This document shows positions 37,071 to 49,173 of a DNA stretch of 64,000 nucleotides, piece after piece (position 1 is the first letter of the stretch; each line of letters starts with the position of its first letter). The notes below the pieces were generated by a model. That model was not told the DNA's origin and did no database searches. It worked only from the letters and a program-made list of their open reading frames with translations. The position numbers and the translations under genes are program-made. This DNA is from Arthrobacter endolithicus (GTDB lineage: Bacteria; Actinomycetota; Actinomycetes; Actinomycetales; Micrococcaceae), in contig NZ_JAPNLH010000001.1 of NCBI RefSeq assembly GCF_026627425.1, forward strand, positions 248,001 to 312,000, in the 5' to 3' direction.

Positions 37071-37072
37071 GG

Positions 37073-37093
37073 TCACTTCAACAAGCGTGTCAT
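37073..37093 (-). CDS. Putative 6-codon leader peptide upstream of whiB1
   Basis: ATG ACA CGC TTG TTG AAG TGA (MTRLLK), whose stop lies 2 nt before the leader terminator hairpin. A possible -10 TACGCT (37102-37107, minus) 8 bases before the ATG would make this almost leaderless; no Shine-Dalgarno is present. Arrangement is that of an attenuating upstream ORF. No comparison data; treat as candidate. Confidence 0.45.
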   Translation of the reverse strand: MTRLLK

Positions 37094-37223
37094 GTTAACG
37101 AAGCGTAAACAAGGGGTGGAAGGCGTTTTGACCGTGTTGGTGGATGAGCGATGCATCACACCGGGTGCTGAATCCGAAGCTTCCGATCAGCCTCGATTCA
37201 AGTTTCTCAGGTAGGGTGCCCTT

Positions 37224-37706
37224 GTGCCAATACCTGCAGCCAATGAACCATTTCGACCCGGCGACACCCCAGCGGAACCGTCCAACCCGTCCCCCGAACT
37301 GCCGGATGGCTTAATCAGGCCGGCTGGCGTTACCTTCTGCGCTGCTGTGCTGCTGCTGGAGTCGCTTTCCCTGCTGGCCATAGGTGTTTGGTATGTGGTT
37401 AACCTGCTAACGTCCGTTCCGCTGTCATTGGGGGGTTCGATTTTCATGGCGGTGCTACTTTTCGCCTTGGGTGCGGGCCTGTTGGCCGTGGCCGGCAATC
37501 TTTACCGTGGCTACCGTTGGACCCGTGCGGCCGCTTTCGTTTGGCAATTGCTGATGCTGACCATCGCCGTGCCGATCCTGCTCAATGGACTGGCTCTGCC
37601 CGGATTGCTTCTGTTGATTCCTCCACTGGCGGTCCTGGTCTTACTCTTTAGCCCCAAAGTCGTGGCGTTCACGTTGCGCTCCGCTGGCGGGCCACCCGCG
37701 CTGTAG
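37224..37706 (+). CDS. Small four-helix membrane protein
   Basis: 160 aa from GTG 37224. A Pro-rich cytoplasmic tail of about 30 residues precedes four hydrophobic segments (about 35-60, 67-90, 101-121, 124-148) and a short C-terminal tail. No family is recognised, but the layout is typical of short actinobacterial membrane proteins. It is convergent with the FHA-FtsK gene, 62 bases apart. An upstream TTG/ATG is not evident; the annotated GTG has GTAGGGTG about 9 bases upstream. Confidence 0.7.
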   Translation: MPIPAANEPFRPGDTPAEPSNPSPELPDGLIRPAGVTFCAAVLLLESLSLLAIGVWYVVNLLTSVPLSLGGSIFMAVLLFALGAGLLAVAGNLYRGYRWTRAAAFVWQLLMLTIAVPILLNGLALPGLLLLIPPLAVLVLLFSPKVVAFTLRSAGGPPAL

Positions 37707-37768
37707 ATGTGGGAAGCGCTGTCGTTGCGGGAGGTGCTGTGGCCACGGGCCCACGTAATCATCGGCGG

Positions 37769-40700
37769 CTACGTACCGGCTGGGGTCGGTAAAGTAGCCG
37801 GGTGCCTTCCCGCAGACCTCCTGGGCAACTGCAGCCAGGTTGGACTGCCGTGGTCGATCAGTACGGCCCGGCCGGCCGGCAGATGTCCGTCTGTGTCCAA
37901 GCGGCAGTTGAAGAAGTCGCCATCGGCCGGGCGCCGTGGCGACAGGACCAGTCCGGTTCCGCAATTTCTGGCGGCCGAGGCAAGCTGAAATCTGCCAGCG
38001 CCAGGCGAACGGGAGTCGACGGCGGCAATAACCGCTGCCCCAGCGACGTGTAAACGAAGGGCCACGTCCTGAACCTCGGCATGGAGGCCGTCAGCATCGT
38101 CGATGAGCAGCACCAGGATCCGTCCGTTCGCGGCGCTCCGTTCGACGAGCGTCTGACAGCTCAATGTCCCGGTGCTGCCGGAGTCGAGTTCGATCCCCAG
38201 ACGAAGCCAATCAAAGTGGCCGGGGTTCAGCTCCACGAGCGTTTCCAGCAGAGTGGTCTTTCCGCTGCGGGGTGGGCCCATCGCGAGTAAGACCGACCCC
38301 GAGTCGAGCCGAAGGTAGACCGGATCATGGTTGTCGCCGCCCAGTCCCAGCAATATTTCTGTCGAATTAAATGTCCGGTCATCGCTGCCGTCCGGGCAGT
38401 CAGAGGGCCTGCTCGCTGAAATGGCATGCGCCCGGGCGGAGACCTCGCTGACGGTAAGCTCCGAGGGAAGGGCACGGACCGTGAACGGTGGTTTCCCTTG
38501 CCGTGCCGCCGCGGTGCGAGTGCCACGGTCCGGGTCGTGAAGCGCCAGCTGCGCCGGGTGAATGCCCGCATCCAAGGTGCCCGCAGTGCCCGCATCCAAG
38601 GTGCCCCCAGTGCCCGCGGCGTCGTCGGCAATAGTTCCGGCTACCAGTACCCGCCCCGGATAGCGCGGGACCAGCGGCAACCTTGGCCAGGACAGCATGG
38701 ATTCTGCGCTGGCACCCAACGGGAAAAAGATCCGGTTTGGAATTCCCGCGATGAACCGGGCCGTCATAAGTTCCCGTTCGCCGCTGATCATTAATACCGC
38801 TGCGGATTTGCGGCCGTCACGAACCACGTCCGCCAGCAGGTCTTCGCACCAGGGCCAGGGAGAGGATCGGATGGCGGAAAGCCAACGCCCCCATCCCGTT
38901 ATGACCAGAACCAGCAGGTCCGTGCCGTCCTCCGGCTCATTGGGGAGGTCGGCGAAAAGCTGGAAAAGGCGTGCCGCGGAGCGCAGATCCACCGGCTCTA
39001 GATAGGCACCGACGTCCGCATGGACGGCCAAGGAAGCAAGCGAGCCGTCCCCGTCGAGGCAATACAACCAGGAGAACAAATTGTGGTGCTGTTGCAGCTG
39101 ATCCACCAGGAGCCGACAAAGATCGGTCCGGGCCCCCGGCGTCGGACCAATCATCGCAAGATGTGATTGCCGCCGCGGAGCCCACGTCAGCGGGAGCACG
39201 CATTGAAGTTCCGGCACGTCCAAGAGCCCCAGGGAGAGCTCTCCGGGAGCCAGATCTGCCAGGTCCCGGCATGCCAGCACCTGAGGCAATTCCGGTGCCA
39301 GCGCCGCAGGAGGCAGGTTTTTCCCGGACAGGATTTGTGCCGAGCCCAGGATCCGGCTCCATTCGCGGGCCGGACCTGCAGAAGCGGTCCCGCGTTTAGC
39401 CAGTGGCGCTTCCTGTACCGCGTGCCGGGCCGATCGAATAACCGGATCTGCGACCCGTGTCTGAGCTGTCCACAGCACTGCGGCCTGAAACTCAACAGGA
39501 AGTTCGCCTCCACGGCTGATGTAGGCCCGTCCCGGCGACGCAAGGGGGATCCCGGCGGCCGCCGGAGTTCCGAGGACGTCCAGGGATTCGTATCCGGACT
39601 GCACCCGAAGGCAGATGTTGGTGGTGACATTCGCGCGGATGTCCGCCGAGATGGCTCCCTGCGGACGTTGCGTGGCAAGCACCAAGTGAATTCCCAGCGA
39701 ACGTCCGGTCGCGGCAAGCCGCATCAGTTCGGGCAAAGCATCAGGGGCCTGTTCCACCAGCATCCTGAACTCGTCAACAACAATCACCAGCTGCGGAACC
39801 GGTGGGCGGGCCCGGGATTGTCCGCCCGGCGGGGCAGTGGCCGCGTAGCAGCGGATATCCTCCGCTCCTTCCTGGCTGAACAGACTCTCGCGCCTGCGGG
39901 ACTCGGCCCGCAGAGATGTCAGCACCCGGTGCAGACCATGCCCGGAGATATCCGTGACCAGCCCCGCGCAATGCGGCAACTCAACCAGCGGACCCAGGCC
40001 CGAACCCCCCTTGAAATCGAGGAAAAGCAGCTGCAATGCAGACGGTGGATGGGTCGCGGCCAGACTGGCTACCAGCGTTCGCAGCAGCTCGGATTTGCCC
40101 GATCCCGTGGTGCCTGCGACCAGTAAATGCGGTCCATCACGTTCCAGGTCCAGCAGCAGCGGGCCACCGTCTGCGGCACCGATCACAATCGGCTCCAGGG
40201 CGGCAGCACAGTGTTGCCCCCAAATACCCAAGACTTCTTCCGGCGTAGGGAGCCCGGGCAGTGAAAAAGCCGCAGGAATACCCTGGATTCCGTCTGCCGC
40301 CGCGCCTGGGTGTGAGGAGCATGCGGTTCCTCGTTGACGGGCGAATCGTTCGAAAGTCACTGCGCTGACAAGATCCGGTACAAACCGTTCGCCATCCAGC
40401 AGTCCCTGCACACCGTCATCGGACGCAGTGAGACGGATCCGACTGCCCATTGGTGGTTCGCCTGCTGGTACCCAACTGTCGGCTCCGGGCCACTGCGCGG
40501 CGCTTTCAAGGAGGGGCTCCAGAGACTGATATCGGTGGACGGCGCTGACAGCCTGCGGTACGCCGTCCACCGCTCCTCGGGCCGCGGCGGGCACCGGAAC
40601 AGCGGTCTGCACCACGGCCGTTGGGCCGGAAAGACTCAGCTGCACAGCCACTGTCGCAGGGTTGGCCGTCAGCACAACATTGGGCAGAAATCGGGCAGCT

Positions 40701-41896
40701 AATGGCAGTGTGCCGACCGGACCAAACACCACGGTCCGCACACCGGCTGCGTCGAGCTGCATGAGTAGGTATCTGAGCAGGCCGTTCACCGATTCCCGCG
40801 CCCCGGAAATGGCCAGCCCTCCGTTCGGGCCCGCTTCCCGGGGCTCCTCCAAGGCCACGAGCACCGGCATGCCGGACACCAACGGCGGGGAAAAGTTTTC
40901 ATCCGCCGGAACCGCGGCAAGGTTCGCCGGGAGCGTTGCCGTTCCCACCCGGAGGCGCGCGAGGGACCCCGTGCGTACGCCTGCTCCACCGCGTCTGCCA
41001 GTGCCGTCGTCGTCCTTCTGGTGTGCTGTAAGAAGCCCCAGCCGAAGTACCAGGTCCGCCGCCGACGGGTACCCCGCGAGCCGTCGCAGGCAGTCTGCCT
41101 GGACAGCAGAGGTTAACTCGGAGCGGAAGGCCTTGCGGCGGCGGCCCGCTAAAAGGGGAAGCCAGACGCTCATGGCCGACATCGAGGCAAAGGCCATGAA
41201 CATCCACTGGCCGGTCCCCAGGGCCAGGCCCGTCCCTAACAGAAGCGGCACGCCGCCCGTGACCGCCAGTGCCCAGGAACGCCCCGGCCGCTGCTGCGGA
41301 CGCCGGACAGGCAGGGCGACCTGCGGCTCACCATCGTGAGGCGCAGGCTCTTCCGGATCCGGGACGAATACCAGCCGTACCCTGGTGGCACCGAAACTGA
41401 TGGTTTGCCCGACAGTGATCGCGCCGCCGCGCGACCGCATCCCGTCCACCCAGAATCCAATAGCTCCCACCGGACAACGCAGCGAAATCAAGTGCTCGCC
41501 CACCTCCAACGCGGCGTGAATCCTGGACATTTCCGGATCCCGGATGCTGATCTCCACCCGTCCCCGGCCGATTCTGTACCGGCCGCGGCTGAGGGCAAAC
41601 ACAGCACCGGAATCAGGGCCGGCCAGCACCGCCAGCACCAGCGTCGGGCACTTGCGTTCCACCGGTGTCCCCATGGAACCGGCAACGACGACGGCGCCGC
41701 TGGTCAGCGGGGGAGTACCAACCGTCAGCACCGCCAGCGGCCGGGTGTTCAGTGAGAAGTCCGTCTCCGGCCAGCGCCGGGCCAGGCCATTTTCAATGAC
41801 AGTACCGCTGCATCCCCGCGGGGCATCGATGGAAAGTTCGACAGGTTCCGCGATGGTGCAACCGGGCGCGGCCACCACGGTCAGTTCGAGTCTCAT
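37769..41896 (-). CDS. EssC/EccC-like FtsK/SpoIIIE ATPase with FHA domain
   Basis: 1375 aa from ATG 41896 (AGGAGGT 12 bases upstream; GTG 41908 is too close to it). The N-terminal region has an FHA domain (about 95-165; YRIGRGRVEISIRDPEMSRI) and two membrane helices (about 206-248), then three P-loop ATPase modules. D1 has Walker A GTTGSGKSE (about 596) and Walker B VIVVDEF (about 705). D2 is degenerate (GPTPGARTD). D3 has Walker A GPPRSGKTT (about 1206) and LVLLIDDAD. This is the layout of the type VII secretion motor EssC/EccC. No WXG100, EccB/D/E or mycosin genes are in the window, so it is orphaned here. Separate DNA translocase function is less likely given the FHA and three modules. Confidence 0.88.
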   Translation of the reverse strand: MRLELTVVAAPGCTIAEPVELSIDAPRGCSGTVIENGLARRWPETDFSLNTRPLAVLTVGTPPLTSGAVVVAGSMGTPVERKCPTLVLAVLAGPDSGAVFALSRGRYRIGRGRVEISIRDPEMSRIHAALEVGEHLISLRCPVGAIGFWVDGMRSRGGAITVGQTISFGATRVRLVFVPDPEEPAPHDGEPQVALPVRRPQQRPGRSWALAVTGGVPLLLGTGLALGTGQWMFMAFASMSAMSVWLPLLAGRRRKAFRSELTSAVQADCLRRLAGYPSAADLVLRLGLLTAHQKDDDGTGRRGGAGVRTGSLARLRVGTATLPANLAAVPADENFSPPLVSGMPVLVALEEPREAGPNGGLAISGARESVNGLLRYLLMQLDAAGVRTVVFGPVGTLPLAARFLPNVVLTANPATVAVQLSLSGPTAVVQTAVPVPAAARGAVDGVPQAVSAVHRYQSLEPLLESAAQWPGADSWVPAGEPPMGSRIRLTASDDGVQGLLDGERFVPDLVSAVTFERFARQRGTACSSHPGAAADGIQGIPAAFSLPGLPTPEEVLGIWGQHCAAALEPIVIGAADGGPLLLDLERDGPHLLVAGTTGSGKSELLRTLVASLAATHPPSALQLLFLDFKGGSGLGPLVELPHCAGLVTDISGHGLHRVLTSLRAESRRRESLFSQEGAEDIRCYAATAPPGGQSRARPPVPQLVIVVDEFRMLVEQAPDALPELMRLAATGRSLGIHLVLATQRPQGAISADIRANVTTNICLRVQSGYESLDVLGTPAAAGIPLASPGRAYISRGGELPVEFQAAVLWTAQTRVADPVIRSARHAVQEAPLAKRGTASAGPAREWSRILGSAQILSGKNLPPAALAPELPQVLACRDLADLAPGELSLGLLDVPELQCVLPLTWAPRRQSHLAMIGPTPGARTDLCRLLVDQLQQHHNLFSWLYCLDGDGSLASLAVHADVGAYLEPVDLRSAARLFQLFADLPNEPEDGTDLLVLVITGWGRWLSAIRSSPWPWCEDLLADVVRDGRKSAAVLMISGERELMTARFIAGIPNRIFFPLGASAESMLSWPRLPLVPRYPGRVLVAGTIADDAAGTGGTLDAGTAGTLDAGIHPAQLALHDPDRGTRTAAARQGKPPFTVRALPSELTVSEVSARAHAISASRPSDCPDGSDDRTFNSTEILLGLGGDNHDPVYLRLDSGSVLLAMGPPRSGKTTLLETLVELNPGHFDWLRLGIELDSGSTGTLSCQTLVERSAANGRILVLLIDDADGLHAEVQDVALRLHVAGAAVIAAVDSRSPGAGRFQLASAARNCGTGLVLSPRRPADGDFFNCRLDTDGHLPAGRAVLIDHGSPTWLQLPRRSAGRHPATLPTPAGT

Positions 41897-42103
41897 GGTG
41901 CGTTTCACACCTCCTGACTGCCTTTGTATTCGTCCCTAACCGTAAAATGCGCGGGCTGTGCCAGGGGAGCGCCGGCGGTGATTGTGGCTATCGCGGCTGC
42001 ACCGGACGGGTGTGGAGGACCGGCAGCGAGACAAACCTTGATGGGGCCCGCAATGGCGGGGAACACAGCCGCGCAATGGGTGCGGAGCCGGCGCATCGGG
42101 TAA

Positions 42104-45347
<3,244 letters not shown>

Positions 45348-45351
<4 letters not shown>

Positions 45352-46226
45352 GTTCCAGCGTTGATGCGCTGGTCAGGCCTGGCCTGGGCGGTGGTCTTGG
45401 AGATGTAGTTCGTTCGCGGTTCCTGCTCAAGCTTTTGGTCCGCAAGGAACTCAAGGTCAGGTACCGCGGATCGATACTTGGTCTGCTGTGGTCCTATGTT
45501 AAGCCCGGCGTCCAGTTCATCGTTTTCTACATAGCGCTTGGCGTGTTTCTCGGCCTGGAGAAGAGTCCGCGGAATCCGGATGGCCTGCCGAACTATGCTG
45601 TCTATCTGTTCTCCGGAATCGTACTGATAAACTTTTTCACCGAAGCATTGGGCAATGCTGCTCGGTCTATTGTGGGCAATGGCGGCCTGATCAAGAAGAT
45701 CTATCTGCCCCGGGAGCTTTTTCCTGTCGCCTCCGTATGGGTTTCTGCAGTGCACTTCTTTCCCCAATTAGTGGTTTTAGTGGGGGCCTGCTTTGTAGCG
45801 GGGTGGCATCCCAATGTGATTCAGTTGGGAGCGGCATTATGCGGATTCATACTCGTAGCCCTCCTTGCGACCGGGCTGGGCTTGTTGTTTGGAGCAATTA
45901 ATGTTTATTTCCGGGATTCGGAAAACTTCGTGGATATGCTGCTGATGATTGCTACGTGGGCTTCACCGGTGATGTACGCATCGACCATGGTCCAAAGCAA
46001 GCTCGGTGACGTGTGGTACAACATTTACCAAACGAATCCCATCACCATTGCCGTAGAGGCATTCCACTATGCCTTCTGGCTTCCGACGACGGACGGCAGC
46101 GCGGGTATCCCGCCGCACCTCCTCTCGTTTTGGATACCTGTAGGCATCGTCGTGTCGATAGCCGTCTTGATTCTCGGACAGCTGACTTTCCGTCGGCTCG
46201 AGGGCCGCTTTGCCCAGGAGCTCTAA
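45348..46226 (+). CDS. wzm: Polysaccharide ABC exporter permease, Wzm/RfbD-like
   Basis: 292 aa with about six membrane helices (ABC2 family). N-terminal cytoplasmic amphipathic segment (SRFLLKLLVRKELKVRYRGS) is typical of Wzm, then SILGLLWSYVKPGVQFIVFY. With the following ATPase it exports lipid-linked polysaccharide across the membrane. The ATGA overlap with the GlfT2-like gene makes it part of the galactan operon, matching the mycobacterial Wzm-Wzt galactan exporter. Confidence 0.93.
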
Positions 46227-46227
46227 G

Positions 46228-46980
46228 ATGGCTACAACGACCTTCAACGTGACGACGTCCATTGAAGTCAAGAACATCAGTAAACAGTTCGTGCTGCGGC
46301 ACACCCGGTCGATCAAGGAAGCTGTGGTGTGGCTCGCTAAGGGCCGCAAAGGCGACTTGGTGGAGAAATTTTTTGCGCTCGATAACGTATCCCTGGACAT
46401 CAAACAGGGCGAGACCGTCGCGCTGCTCGGTCTGAACGGTTCTGGTAAATCGACGCTACTGAAGCATATTTCCGGGGTGATGCTGCCGGACTCAGGATCA
46501 GTTCATACGCGTGGACGGGTTGCTGGTCTGATTGAAGTGGGGGCAGGATTCCACCAGGACCTGTCCGGCCGCGACAATGTTTACCTCAACGGCGCGATTC
46601 TCGGGATGACCGAGGAGCAGATCAACGATCGATTCAATTCGATCCTCGAGTTCTCCGAAATCGGCCAGTTCATCGATACGGAGGTCAAGTTTTACTCCTC
46701 GGGGATGTACTTGCGGCTGGCGTTCTCGGTGGCCGTGCACACAGATCCGGAAGTCTTCCTCGTCGATGAAATTCTCGCCGTCGGTGACGAACCCTTCCAG
46801 AAGAAGTGCCTCAAGAAGATCAAAGAGCTGGCAGAGGCGGGGAAAACGCTGGTGGTAGTGAGCCATGACTTGGACGTAGTGTCCAAAATCTGTTCCCGCG
46901 GAATATTGCTTGACCACGGGAAGATTGTTTTTGATGGAGCTATCACCGATGCCGTCGCGACACTTCGCAGCAACGGCTGA
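46228..46980 (+). CDS. wzt: Polysaccharide ABC exporter ATPase, Wzt/RfbE-like
   Basis: 250 aa from ATG 46228, with CAGGAG 7 bases upstream and 1 base after the permease stop. Walker A GLNGSGKSTLLKHISG, signature YSSGMYLRLAFSVAVHTD (Wzt-type rather than LSGGQ), Walker B VFLVDEILAVGDEPF. No C-terminal carbohydrate-binding domain is present, as in mycobacterial RfbE. Export is then presumably coupled to synthesis rather than to a terminal cap. The gene is followed immediately by a membrane acyltransferase. Confidence 0.94.
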   Translation: MATTTFNVTTSIEVKNISKQFVLRHTRSIKEAVVWLAKGRKGDLVEKFFALDNVSLDIKQGETVALLGLNGSGKSTLLKHISGVMLPDSGSVHTRGRVAGLIEVGAGFHQDLSGRDNVYLNGAILGMTEEQINDRFNSILEFSEIGQFIDTEVKFYSSGMYLRLAFSVAVHTDPEVFLVDEILAVGDEPFQKKCLKKIKELAEAGKTLVVVSHDLDVVSKICSRGILLDHGKIVFDGAITDAVATLRSNG

Positions 46981-46981
46981 T

Positions 46982-49057
46982 ATGTCCGCCCTCAGGGTAA
47001 CGCGGACTTCCCGGGCAGACATTCAGGGGCTGCGGACCCTGGCTGTTGGGCTCGTTGTTATTTACCATCTTTTTCCGGGCGCACTACCGGGTGGATTCGT
47101 GGGCGTTGACGTTTTTTTCGTCATCTCGGGTTTCTTGATAGTCGGCTCCTTGGTCAGGGAAGCAGTCAAGACGGGCGGAGTCGACCTGCTGGGTTTTTAC
47201 TCCCGCCGCATACGTCGACTGCTGCCGGCTGCCACGGTCGTCTTAGTGGCTACCATCGGCGCAGCAGTCGTACTCTTGCCCCAGGGACGGTGGCAGGGGG
47301 TGGCCAGGGACGTCGTGATGTCTGCTCTCCAGGTACAGAATTGGAACCAAGCATTCAGCGCCGCCAGTTACGAGGGTGCTACGTCGTTGGTTTCCCCTGT
47401 GCAGCATTACTGGTCGTTGGCGGTGGAGGAGCAGTTCTACATTATTATTCCGCTGGTACTGATGGCGGCAACGGCCTGCGCACACTTGCTTAAGTGCGGA
47501 AAGGAAATGACCAGCCTGGCACTGTTAGTCACAGTTACCGTTGCATCGTTTGTCCATTCTGTCATCTTCTCCGCTGCATCTCATGACGTTGCTTATTTCG
47601 CAACAACCACGCGAATGTGGGAACTGGGGCTTGGCGGGATCCTGGCAGTTCTCGTTCCGAAATTCACGGTGCGCAGCCTCCCCGCCGTTATTGCGGGCTG
47701 GGCAGGATTTGCCTTGGTGGTCGTTTCTGCTGTGTTCTACTCGACGGAGATGCAGTTCCCGGGGTGGATTGCCGTAGTTCCCGTAGCAGGGACCATGCTG
47801 ATCCTGGCCGCTGGCTCACTTTCGGCTGGCGTGCCTGCCAGATACTCTATGACGGGCATTCTCGGGCTTAGGTCCGTGACCTATATAGGGGATATTTCTT
47901 ATTCCCTATATTTATGGCATTGGCCCGTCATTGTGTTTTACGTCTTCGTGCTTGGCCACGCTCCCAACCTGTACCAAGGAGCCATCATTTTGGTTTTGAG
48001 TATGGCGTTGGCCGTGTTTTCATATCGGTGTATTGAAGGTCCGCTGCGCCGCGGACGACCGGTCAAGACACCTCTGGGCCAACATTTCAAAGCGACTGTG
48101 CCACGCTGGAGTGCATACTCGCTGGGTGTGACGCTGGTGGCGTTGTCCTGCCTCACAGCTTGGGCCCCGTGGACTATTGTCCAAACTAAAATTGACCAGC
48201 GGAACTCCGCCATAGATTCCGTAGACTATCCCGGCGCATTGGCTTTCCAAGCCGGAAATCCAGCGAACGTCAAGCACGGGCTGCCCGTTCGCCCGGACCC
48301 TACCGTTGCAACGATGGACGGTCCCGTCACTAGCCAAGACGGCTGCAACGCCTATGATCCTGCAGCCGTAGCAGATACCGCGTGCTGGTATGGGGATCTT
48401 TCGGGTACCTCCACCGCCGTCGTCGTCGGTGACTCCCACGCGGCCCAGTACGTTGACCCTCTAATCGATGTGGTAGCGCCGATGGGGTGGAAGGTCCGGG
48501 CCATGGTTCGCAACGGCTGTCCTTTTTCCGCTACTCCGCCGGCCTCCGCGGACACGACGTACACTAATTGCTCGGGGCAAAACAAGACGACGCTGCAGAA
48601 AATTCTTGACATGAAACCTCAGCTGGTTGTGGTCGGGGGAATGACTGCCGACGGATATGAACAAGCGCTGCATTGGAACTGGGCAGGAGGAACACCGGAC
48701 CTGGTCCGTGGATATGTGTCCTTGCTTAAACCCCTTGTGGAAGCGGGCATCAAAGTGGAAGTCGTTTTGGACAATCCTTATCCATTGGTTTCCGTACCTG
48801 ATTGCGTTCAGATGAATGGGGCGGACTCTCCGAAATGTCAGTTAAACCAGCCCGACGAGGCTCGGACGACGGACCCGCTTGGGGAGGCGGCGGCAAAGAT
48901 ACCCGGTCTGGGCGTCGTCGATCTTCATGACTATTTTTGCGCGGACGGCACCTGCCCTGCTGTTATCGGTAATGTTCTGGTCTACCGCGACAACCATATG
49001 ACCAACACCTTTGCTAAGACATTGACCGGCCCACTTGGCGCCGCCCTTGGCTTTTAG
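46982..49057 (+). CDS. Acyltransferase 3 / SGNH O-acyltransferase
   Basis: 691 aa from ATG 46982 (2-nt gap after the ATPase; an extension to 46910 is only overlap). N-terminal 10-helix Acyl_transf_3 domain with DIQGLRTLAVGLVVIYHLF and GVDVFFVISGFLIVGSLVR, catalytic His likely in LVVIYH. C-terminal extracytoplasmic SGNH-type domain (about 460-691): VVVGDSHAAQYVDPL (Ser block), Asp/His box YRDNHMTNT. Enzymes of this class acetylate peptidoglycan or surface glycan outside the membrane. Placement with the galactan cassette suggests glycan acylation. Confidence 0.9.
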   Translation: MSALRVTRTSRADIQGLRTLAVGLVVIYHLFPGALPGGFVGVDVFFVISGFLIVGSLVREAVKTGGVDLLGFYSRRIRRLLPAATVVLVATIGAAVVLLPQGRWQGVARDVVMSALQVQNWNQAFSAASYEGATSLVSPVQHYWSLAVEEQFYIIIPLVLMAATACAHLLKCGKEMTSLALLVTVTVASFVHSVIFSAASHDVAYFATTTRMWELGLGGILAVLVPKFTVRSLPAVIAGWAGFALVVVSAVFYSTEMQFPGWIAVVPVAGTMLILAAGSLSAGVPARYSMTGILGLRSVTYIGDISYSLYLWHWPVIVFYVFVLGHAPNLYQGAIILVLSMALAVFSYRCIEGPLRRGRPVKTPLGQHFKATVPRWSAYSLGVTLVALSCLTAWAPWTIVQTKIDQRNSAIDSVDYPGALAFQAGNPANVKHGLPVRPDPTVATMDGPVTSQDGCNAYDPAAVADTACWYGDLSGTSTAVVVGDSHAAQYVDPLIDVVAPMGWKVRAMVRNGCPFSATPPASADTTYTNCSGQNKTTLQKILDMKPQLVVVGGMTADGYEQALHWNWAGGTPDLVRGYVSLLKPLVEAGIKVEVVLDNPYPLVSVPDCVQMNGADSPKCQLNQPDEARTTDPLGEAAAKIPGLGVVDLHDYFCADGTCPAVIGNVLVYRDNHMTNTFAKTLTGPLGAALGF

Positions 49058-49173
49058 CCGCGCCCACGTTCGCCCGCCGCGCAAGTATGATCAAAAGAGG
49101 TTGCCCACCCGCTGCGTCATGTCCAGCGGTTTGCACGGCATCCTGCAAATGAGTTTTTGGGAAGGTTATTTAC

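Noticed and set aside
38565-38625. Short repeats in the EssC-like gene
   Set aside because: They encode a repeated AGTxGTLDAG linker between ATPase modules; a low-complexity coding duplication, not a mobile element.
39167-40126. Plus-strand ORF of 319 codons inside the EssC-like gene
   Set aside because: Antisense shadow of the FtsK modules, which show clear Walker motifs in the minus frame.
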